This document shows positions 54,563-64,000 of a stretch of 64,000 bases of DNA, in pieces. The stretch covers positions 1,069,817 to 1,133,816 of the forward strand of contig JAGMWU010000039.1 in NCBI GenBank assembly GCA_018697195.1. Direction: 5' to 3'. The position numbers and the translations under genes were made by a program. This DNA is from Certhia americana (lineage: Eukaryota; Chordata; Aves; Passeriformes; Certhiidae). Each line of letters begins with the position of its first letter. Position 1 is the first letter of the stretch. The notes below the pieces were generated by a model. That model was given only the letters and a program-made list of their open reading frames with translations, had not been told where the DNA came from and ran no database searches.

Positions 54563-56576
54563 TCAAATCACACCAGCCATAATACAAAGTTCAATTAAGA
54601 ATTTATAACAGGTATATTGCTCAAGGCACCTAACAATTAGGAAACCACAACTCTTTCTGGCGCTGCCTGGCTGAATACATGAATTGCTTTACTTAGTAAG
54701 TGCAATATTTTTATTGTCTGTTTTAAAACACCCATAATATATCAATGTTAATGTGAGAAGTTACCACAAGGGCAGTGGAATTTATTGGTAGCAGATGATT
54801 AAAAACAAAAACCAAACAAACTAACAAACCACTCTGGCAGCAACCTGGCAGCAATGAATTTTCTTTCTGTTTCTTTATTACTTTGAAGCCTTCACAGCTA
54901 AGGAGTACCTGTAAGGAAACCTCTACGGCCATTTGATGAAGCAGCAAGGTGGTATGTACTCCCTGTACATCCCTGCAATGCTTACCATTGCAGCAGTCCA
55001 TGAGCTTATTTCTAACATTCCTGCAATTTAGCAGCTTGCTTCCCATGTGGCTTTGAAGTCTTTGTACATTCTGCAAGTGCAGAATATCCTCCCTCCTGTA
55101 TGCCTGTAGGTGCCAGAAAAGCAGCACTGGAGGTTCAGACCATCCTGAAGTGTCGTAGAGCGATGCACCTTGCAAGCCCTGCTTCAAAATCATCTACCTG
55201 TGTCTTAAACTACAGGGCACCTTCAGCAAACACTTTTCACTGGCAACTCTCAAAGACAAAAACAAGTCACGTTTTCAAAAACAAGTCACATTTCCTGATC
55301 CTGTGAGTTTCCTCCCTCCCTTCTTCCCCCAGGAATTGGAAATGTCACCCTAATACAATGGGCATACTTGAAGAAATATGCCAGACCCTGAAGGAGATGA
55401 AAGCTTTGGATCCCTCCCATGTCTCCATGGGACTGGAGAGAGTATCTCCTTCCACACAGCCTCTCTTCTCCAGGTAAACATGACCTCTTGAATTTCTTAC
55501 ATATTATCTCTCTGAACGCTGCCAAACTACAGAAACAGCCCTAAAAGACTTCACACCAGTAGGGAAATTATCAAGTTCAAACTCCAGGTCACAGGCTATT
55601 TGTCCATCAGCCACTGGGAAACAAAGTCCACAAGTAGTCTTAATTCAAATATAAGATAATAAGCTTGCTTAAGAAATCTCAAGTATGAACCCTTTGCCTT
55701 TTCCCAAATTTCAAACTTCCTTTAAAGAGGCAAGCAGAGGCCAAGTGATTTATCCACGGGGCACAGCTCTAATGTCACTCCAAATGAGGGATCACAGCTC
55801 TCCTGGCCTACAGCTCTACTGCAACATCAAATCTAAACGTCTGCTTAAATGACAGTGTTCAGATGTTAATCAAAATGTTCCAAATAGTATTCCTGCTCTT
55901 GTCTGCTCACTAGTCTGTTAGATTTACTAGTTTTAGTCCTTGTGCTATTTATACTCTCATTACATAACATCACACTACTTGATAATTGCTAGGTGATGGC
56001 ATTAGCTCATCTGTCAAGAGAGAAAGCCTCACCAAATCCATGTTAAAATAAGTCCTGCATGCTCCAGTCACAGTCATACCTGCACACGCTGCATTAATTT
56101 ACCCTTAGGAAAAGTAACTTTTCCAGGAGTTGCCAAGGCTGTGCTGGTATTCACCTCTGATGTGTTAAGGCAAAGAACAGGACTTTCTCCCTCCAGCACG
56201 TTCCATACTGCATGAACAAAATTAGGCCTCCCATTACACAAAATTCTTCAAAAGGAGACTGCTTTTTAGAGAAAATGCCAATAACCTGGAAAACTAACCT
56301 TGGAAATTCTTTCTTTCATTGCAAACATCAGAATTTTGCCTGAGAAGGGAAACACTTCAATTCTGACATAAGACCAAAATGTCTCAGGGGATTTGTAATT
56401 TTGATGCTGAGTGTTCCCATTTCTTCATAAGACTGGCAAAAACTTTCCTAGTCTTTCTACCCTAAAAGAGGTCAGTGTATTTTTTTAAATATCTAAAAAA
56501 GAGGTAGCTTTATTAGAGAGCTTTTCCTGTAGAGAAATGGAGGTTTCCAGGGTATCACAGCAGTGTGCATGATTTT

Positions 56577-56640
56577 TATTTTTATATATATACGCACGCA
56601 CATGCTTCTTTATATATACATACTGCATATATATATGTAA
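56577..56640. repeat. Imperfect TA and CA/CG dinucleotide tract
   Basis: Alternating TATATA blocks are separated by CGCACGCACATG and CATACTGCA. It is a decayed microsatellite in intron 2. Confidence 0.8.
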
Positions 56641-56739
56641 TTATGTATTATTTTTAGTTGAAAATAAATTGTCATGTAGGATTTGCAGAAGGTGGGAGAG
56701 CCTTTTTTTAGATACAAGCTACCCTACAAAATTGCACTT

Positions 56740-56880
56740 TCACAGAATTATTAGGTTAAAAAAAAGTCAGCAAAGAGACATTAAGTTGAACCACGACTAT
56801 TATTAAATGCCTACCTAAGACACAATCTACAGCACATTTTATAGAGTGCTCCTCTCCACTGAAGACCTGAACACAACTGG
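56740..56880 (-). mobile_element. Degraded CR1 3' end
   Basis: TCACAGAATTATTAGGTTAA and GAGACATTAAGTTGAACCAC look like the CR1 3' terminus (TCATAGAATCATTAGGTTGG ... GATCATTGAGTCCAACC) after heavy mutation. The weaker match continues to about 56880. The orientation is minus. Confidence 0.45.
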
Positions 56881-57838
56881 AAAGTACAGCCTGAATACAA
56901 AGTATGCATTCAGCTACTCAGCCACTACACCACAGGTGGAAACATAACATTCTGGAATTAAATTGAATTAACTCATTCTTTTACTCAGTTTAAAAGTGGA
57001 ATACATTAAAACACAAATGAGGTGTTTTCATTCTTAACAGGCTATTAAGAATGAGGAGTTGTTCTCAAACGCTTTACTGCAAAGAAACATTGGTATCTGC
57101 TGTTGGTACTTCAACCTCCTCCAACTTGTGCCAGCTCCGGCCATGACTGTCTTCAATGAAGAATGTTTGGTTCGTTTTTAAAATCTCTTATGTTCTCTTT
57201 CACCCATGCTATACCAGAGTATTTGCCAATTCAAAATGCTCTTGAAATACCTCACACAAAGGTAAAGTGGCGCAAATAATAAAAGGCTGAGCTCAAAAAT
57301 ATGCTCAAATCACAAGCTAAACCTCAGGATAACTTGTTCTCTCCATGGAAGCTTTTCTTTCCAAACAAGGCACACACAGATGGCTGTACCTTTGCCTCCT
57401 AAATCTCTCTTTTCAGGTTGTCATCCCTTTCCTTTCTGACCATTGTGAACAAGATCTGACAGATGAAGAACCTGCCCCTTGGCCTCTATTTCAAGGCCAG
57501 ATATCCAGTGTTGATGACATAAAAAGACATTTCATTTATTCATCATTTTTATTAAACCAGTTCTTTTTATTAATCATTATAGCTCTTTATTCTATAATAT
57601 GCACAGGCAGAAAAACTACACTAAACCCCCCACACTGAAATTACTTCTCATACATGCTCCAAGTTAAATATTTCCCTTTGCATTAATTTTCCACAGCAAT
57701 ACGCCATAAATTTTTGCCCGGTAAAAATGCCTAATGTCAACTGTGGGAAAAGTTACAGGCAGGTAACACTTAATAAGCAAAATATCAGCTAAATTCAGTT
57801 GATTATAATAGAGATATCTAGATTAATTTAATTTTTGC

Positions 57839-57859
57839 TTTTTTTTTTTTTTTTTTTTT
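57839..57859. repeat. Poly(T)21 tract
   Basis: An uninterrupted run of 21 T on the plus strand in intron 2. Confidence 0.9.
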
Positions 57860-58559
57860 GGCACTCAGTTTGATTTTTTGCTCCAGATGAGAAGTTTAGT
57901 TACGATATGCTGAGTTACTTAAGTAACAAGTCATTCTCTCTTTTGAAATATCCAAGAGTTTGGTTCATGTGAAAATGAATACCATATAAAAAGATTAGAA
58001 ACTTCACAACTGACTCCCTGGAGGGTAATTAGCCTAGTGCCAAATATCTATTTGAATGACATGCTAAATCTAATGGCATATGTGGGCCACAGCAGATTTG
58101 ACTCTTAAAATTCAGATCGAGGTGAAAGCACTGTATTTACACAGAACCAAATCAGAGCCTAAACCCTATTGCTCTGATATTTAACATCAGGGTTTTTTAA
58201 ACTTTTACACAATGGACTGTTGTTGAGCCAGGACATTCCTTGTGGGTGGCAAGCTGGTTTCAATATAAACTTCTAACCGAAAACACCAGAAATATGAAAT
58301 AGTGCCACAGAGCTGGCTACTCATTCCCATTTTCTGAAGCCAGTGGCTCCCATAGGTTGATTAGGTGTTATTGCTTTCATGCCTCTCTCATTATTTCTAA
58401 TACAAAGACAAGAATAGGCAAACACACTCCCACACCCTCCTCATAAAACTCCACAGGATTCAAAGAGAGGAGATCTACCAGAGCTTACATATTTTATCCA
58501 AATTCTGTTACAGCCAAGGGCAGCACAGAGAGTTTAACAATGCCAAATGTATCTCCTAA

Positions 58560-59060
58560 ATGATTTGTAAAATGGTTGCTTCGATGGCTCCAGTAATACT
58601 TGTCACGTTGTAGGGTATGTGATTAAGAGTAAGCCTGATTTATTATCCCTAACAGTGCAAATGCTGGCAGTTAAATGCTGACCTTGACTAGCCATTGCCA
58701 TCAAGCTCATTTCTGTCTCTCAGAGTTGGCTTTAGTAATAGTTATATGGAGAATTAATTAGAAATAACAGATTTTGTAAAGAAGAGTCAATAAACCTGCA
58801 GATAATCCAGCATTTAAAAAGCTGATTATATAGGTTATTATGCTTTTCAAACCAGATGTCATACAGGAGCACAGTTTAAACAAATAATGCCTCTCTGACG
58901 ATAAAATGAAGCACTCCAAAGAAGCATAAGCCACAATATGAATTCCAAAGTCATTTGTTCCAAGCACTTTTATTATTATGAGATCTAGATGAGTCCTTTT
59001 TAATTCCACATCATTGACTTTTCTTTTTAATACTGAAATTTTCTGGCAGTAAAACAAACA
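58560..59060. promoter_or_regulatory. Candidate conserved non-coding region in intron 2
   Basis: This is a repeat-free stretch with balanced composition and several A/T-rich homeodomain-like or GATA-like words, such as TGATTTATTATCC, AGAATTAATTAG and TGATTATATAGG. The longest open frame (58758-59057, minus) has no recognisable family and is probably chance. Confidence 0.22.
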
Positions 59061-60701
59061 GAAGGAACATGGGCACGCCTCAATAAATAAAGGTATGCAA
59101 AAACAAAGGTAAAAAGAATTTGAGATTATAGAATCATATTTTTACCACATGAAGAAAAAAAGTAACTGTAAGAGGAAGAATAATCAGGTTATTCAAGATG
59201 CAGAGGCTGCCAGCAGCTTACTTCTACCCTCTCACCTCATTTCTGAAGGGGTATAACCTCCAGCTGGAGTCATCTTCTACTGGGAACTAGCACATAAAAA
59301 CATGATAGTCAACTCTGCACTTTCAAATACTGCAACTAACCTTCCTGTGGCCCAAAACAAGAGCTGGGTACTTCAGTGGTATTTCACTTATCTCAGCAGC
59401 TCTCCTAGTACCTTCCTTTCTCTCTAACTCACTGTTCCCTCAGCCATCAGAGTAGACAGCATAGACATCATCTCCTCTTCACATTGCCTTCATTATTTTT
59501 GTGCATGTCCACGTAGTAACAATAATTTCACTGCCCAAGATAACTCTATTACTCCTTTAGAAAGTGACATACTGGTCAAAACCTGTCCAGTAGACTATTT
59601 ATTAAACCATTCCACTCCACAATGGTGGTAGTCACAACCTCCCCAGTGCCATGTATCATCTCCCAGATTTTGCTCCATGCTGTCCCCTTTAATTTTCAAT
59701 ACTAATGTTTGACCAGCATCAGTTTCTGTTGTATAACCTGAATTTTTAAAGAGCTTCACTGTGGGAAGGAACCCTAGCTTTCTCCTGTAACTACTTGAAT
59801 AAAGCAGATTAGCAGACTGGAAAATGGTATTTCTTAAATGTCAGAGTATATAAACCAATCTTCTTGTCAGCAGACCAAGAAAGCGGAGAGGAGTGAAAAG
59901 GTGCAGAGATGAAACGACCAGAATTTTGGAGGAGAAGGCAAGTCACGTGGGATGTGGGGAACGCTGAGCTAAGGAAGAATGGCTGGAACCCAACCACCCC
60001 TGAGCTGCAGCAGCAACACTCCCAGAGCAGGCAGAGCAACGTTTATCCTCTTTGAGGGTATATTTTAAAGCAATTTTAAAACCCAAAGCAAGCAAACAAC
60101 AAACCCCAACAAAGAGAATTCAGTAGCTGTGATATTACACTTAAATTAGTGGTCAGTCTAAATTACTTATTTAGTTGGGAGGGGGGTTAAAGCACAGAGC
60201 TTTTGTATTCTAAGAAAGAAACCCTTCAATCTTTGAACTTCAAACACTAAAACCTTTATTAATCTTAAGAAATGCTTAGTATGATGGAACATGTAAGAAT
60301 TGGAAGGGAAGTGCACTTAGTTAAGGAAAAGAAAACTGAGAACTTGGATGGTGTTCTTCCTCAGCACCTCCAGCTTTCACCTGAAGTTACTTTATTTAGC
60401 AATGCCTAAGGGTCACACATCACACTTTCATACCTGGATCTTAATTATGCTAACAAGCAAACTCTAACACGCAGTAACAGAAAAGGCTCCAACCTTTTTT
60501 CCAAGCCCCACCAAATCTAAAAAGATGCACTTAGGATTTAAAAAAAGCATTTAAGTTCCAATGTTTATTCAGCAAATAGTCTGATGCATTCTGTGCTGCA
60601 GTCTAAGTGAACAGGTTCCTGTATTTAGCTTAACCTCAAGGCATATGTTGATTTTACAAAATGAAGCAAGTGTGTTATGCTCCTTCAGTTCCCATTTACC
60701 T

Positions 60702-60723
60702 TAGTGGATGCTAACATCCACTA
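60702..60723. repeat. Perfect 9-bp hairpin with 4-nt loop
   Basis: TAGTGGATG (60702-60710), loop CTAA, then CATCCACTA (60715-60723). No function is known. Confidence 0.85.
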
Positions 60724-62829
60724 GCATTTTCCTCCATCCAGCTGTAAACCTTGACTTTTCCTTGACCTTCTCTACTGAAATATTTTGCTAACAACTATAG
60801 CCGGCAATCCAAATTTTACCCCCAAATAATTGTTGGACTACAGAAAAATATAAACTTAAGCATCAATGAAAGCGTGTTCTGATGGACTGAAACTGAGGAA
60901 CACATATTTCCTAGGGAAATAAATCTAATTTTTACCCAGTGATTTAGTGATCAGAGAAGTATAACATCCTCCTACTTTTCTTCTGCAATGCACTTTTCTC
61001 CTCTAACTGCTGTCACAACCTACCAAGACACAACTGCTCCAGGGAAATGAAATTTCCTTGCTCTGCAGGTTTTTTAGTACATAGATATAGTTATCTATTG
61101 AAATGGAATGGTTAAGCTAGATGGGGAGTTTCCTATCAGGATTAGGCCTTCAGCTTTGGAAGGCAGAGAACCCCAGTAAGCCTCACAGTGCATTTGCTCT
61201 AACTTTTCATATTTCGCCCACTTATAGAATTAGTGCAGTTTAAATGCATGCAATGCTGGTGTTTGTGCTGCTGATTATAAATTGCTATGTATAGCAAGAT
61301 AAGGCAGGAACAGTTTATCTGGAAAATTATCTGGTTAATTATTGAAAGTCTGTTTGAGGGGGGCAGGGAGTATGTTTAACTCTTTCTTTTCCTGCACCTG
61401 CTCACCTGCCCTAACTAGGAAGAAATACACAGCTTGGAAAATCTGATTTTTCACAGCACCATCTCATTTTCCACTACTGAAAACTATGTGAGCCATTATG
61501 CACCCTGGTAACTCTCCTCCTACCCAGGCACAGTAGTGTTTACCTGGTGAGGTTCTGCTTCCTTCTCAGTCAGAAACATTTTAAAGCTGCACAAAATGCC
61601 ATGATTCAAGTGAGGCTCACTTGCTGATGGGGGCACCAGTGGGAAATCAGAACCATGAGGAATTTCAGGCAAGACAAGATGGCATGAGTACATTGCTCTG
61701 CTACTGAAGGCTTCCAAGACAAAGAAAACAGAACGAGCAAGGGAGGAAAATGCACAAAGAAGGAAAATGGAGGGAGATACTACCACTAATAAAGTCATCT
61801 CTTTAAATAGCCTCCTCCTTTTAAAAGTAGGCTCACAACTTCAGCTGAAGTTCTTGCCTCAGAGTCTAAACAAGCAACTCCTAAAAATACCTTCCTTTGT
61901 TTGAAAGCTTATTTTATGAAACCCTCATTGCAGCAACCTGAAATGAGATTGATGACCACAGTATTGACTGTTAATGACCTTAAGAAATGTCATTCTGTTG
62001 CAGACAAAAATCTACCTGATATGTCTGGCAATGGCTTGGCCCAAAAGTCCTAAAAGAATAACTATATTAAAAAAATTAGTTTACAACAGAAGCAGCTTGG
62101 TCCAGTTGGACGTACTTTCCTATTACCAACTGTTTGCTTTGACTTCTGAGTGCATGACATGCTTACAGAGAAAGCTACCACACCATTAATACCCTAACCA
62201 CAACATAAAAAGTTTACAAGAGTTCCATAATCAAATAATTTTTTTTCAAAATTAAATTATTTCATAATAGCAAAAAGTAAACTGAACTGCCATCCACTGT
62301 CTACTGGGGATTAAAATACCACAATAGAAAAAACCTCCAGAGCAACCATGAAACCACAGGGAAAAAATGCACCGAGGCACAAAAAAAAAGGTTACCATGG
62401 GAACAAAGGCTATTTTCCAACTTGTCACATAATAGCCCCAGTATGGCAGACCTTTACTCATAAGAGCAATCCCACAGGCTTAGGGAGGCAACATTTATAA
62501 TTATTGCTTGATCTGAAAATATCTAAGGAGAGAATGGAGTGGGGAGGTTTGGTCTTTTAACTCCCTTATGCCCCCCTCCCCCCCATCCACCAGGACAAAA
62601 TTAGGGTGGATGCTGAAAGCGTATTGGAATTACAGAACTAGTGCCTGCTATATTAAAATATCACACAGGAACAGAAAAGAGAAGTAAGGAAGGTCTGCAC
62701 ACCAATCTAAACTTCATAAACAGGACGTAGAGAAGAATCAAAAGCAACAGGCAGCTCACACTGTCATTTAGTATGAGGTACCAACACAGAGCTCAGTGCT
62801 AAGACTCAAGCCCATGAGTCTATCAGAGA

Positions 62830-62862
62830 AATTCCTGACAATAATGGACAATTCCTGACAAT
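62830..62862. repeat. Short direct repeat, 20-bp period
   Basis: AATTCCTGACAAT occurs at 62830-62842 and again at 62850-62862, a small duplication. Confidence 0.85.
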
Positions 62863-64000
62863 ATCTTGCAAGATGCAGGGAGTTCTGTTCACAGTTGTAA
62901 AAGGAAGACTGAAAAAATAAATAATGCCCCTAAAATGATCTCACGAATGAAAAAGTAATAATCCTTAATAAGATTAGGTACAGGTATTTACATTTTACTG
63001 AAGTTTCCAGCTTGACACTGGCTTCATATGATACAGTGAGAACCAAACTCCAACTTTATCACCACCTCTGATTAACAGATATTTTAAAAGACTAATAGTC
63101 ACATTATTTTTAAATATCTTCTGCCAACTTCTAAAACTACCATTTGAAATAATGATGGCTTCCTTTTCACTAACATTTTTCCATTTTTAGGAAATTCAAC
63201 TATTCACAGTTCTTTAATGCATGTCACTATTACTTGATACATGATATAAGATGACTCTTGCAGCTCTAGGCATATAGATATGGAGCTAGTTTGTAATTTT
63301 TTTTTTCCCACTCTCCTGGTCTCATGGCCCAAACCAATCATCTTCCTAAAAACAGAGGGTAGAGTTTCCACATCTATCTTTACTAATCCTGTTTTGCTTA
63401 AAGAATCACTTTCCTTCCCAGTCTCTCTGGCTCTCAGGACGCTTAGCAACAGTTTGCAATTGGATCCCCTCCAGTAATCACGATCCCAGTCCAACCTGTG
63501 AGTTTTGTCACAGGTGAAACAAAGCCTTCTTGGGCTTTGTATATGCTTTAAAAATTTGTGATGATTAGCAGAGCACACAGCAAGCAGCAGCTCCAGTTCA
63601 GACAGGGACATCACTTCCCACTTGTCCCACCTCCACGCACAGTGACAATTTGCAGAGATCCTTACTCTTGTATTTACCCCAAGGTAAGTTCACTTCTGTT
63701 CCTAGTGATATTGTCGACTGTCACATTTATTTGCACACTTCAAGTTCCCCTGTGTTCCCTTGCCTGTTGTTTATGTGGAGGGTCAGGCAGTGTGAGCCAA
63801 AAGAGAGGTACATAAATGAGTACAACAGCCCAATTTCCCATCCTACTCCTGTAGAAGGAATTGGAGATATTCTTTCCATCCTTCTTCCTAATTCATAAAG
63901 TTAGGTAAGCTGACAATGGGCAGGGTGGAGAGAAGAGAAATGCAAGTCACGCATCTTTGTAGTGCCTTCCCCTCTTCACTTGCTTGCAAACGGGCTTGTC

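Noticed and set aside
54723..55193. 156-codon open frame on the minus strand upstream of exon 3
   Set aside because: No family resemblance and not part of the receptor. The real upstream coding exon should encode MR N-terminal sequence, which this does not resemble.
62571..62584. C-rich run as a minus-strand G-quadruplex
   Set aside because: Only two G-runs of 6 and 7 with a single interruption, which does not give four clear G-tracts with loops.

Overview
This window is vertebrate nuclear DNA, almost certainly from a bird. It lies inside one gene, the mineralocorticoid receptor NR3C2, which is transcribed from the minus strand. Four consecutive coding exons with exact splice junctions can be read: exon 3 (54379-54518, first zinc finger), exon 4 (25178-25294, second zinc finger), exon 5 (6786-7124, hinge and start of the ligand-binding domain) and exon 6 (6231-6375, helices 3-5 region of the ligand-binding domain). 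Exon numbering follows the human gene. Together they give 741 coding bases. The large N-terminal exon 2 should lie to the right of the window and exons 7-9 to the left; I looked for them and they are not here.

The bird assignment rests on two observations. First, several CR1 LINE 3' ends of the avian and amniote type are present (for example 18974-19186 and 22998-23490), and no Alu, L1 or other mammal-specific repeat was recognised. Second, the receptor sequence is close to, but not identical with, the mammalian one. Long poly(A)/poly(T) and G/T tracts fit a neoavian or passerine bird, but the species cannot be fixed from this.

Layout from left to right: part of intron 6 (1-6230), exon 6, a short 410-bp intron 5, exon 5, an 18-kb intron 4 (7125-25177), exon 4, a 29-kb intron 3 (25295-54378), exon 3, and at least 9.5 kb of intron 2 (54519-64000). 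The introns hold nine recognisable CR1 fragments, at least four of them very old. They also hold one probable MIR/CORE-type SINE, homopolymer tracts, microsatellites, a few perfect hairpins, and several stretches that look like conserved non-coding (possible enhancer) DNA. The best of the last group is at about 41330-41780.

The four exons are in frame with each other and keep all eight zinc-binding cysteines and the visible steroid-contact residues, so this is a working receptor gene and not a pseudogene. No bacterial, phage, CRISPR or other self-contained system is present. Every open frame in the introns looks like chance coding or low-complexity sequence. The most interesting material is regulatory or evolutionary: the candidate conserved elements, the lack of the cryptic splice site that makes the four-residue mammalian MR variant, and the apparent sense-strand bias of CR1 copies.
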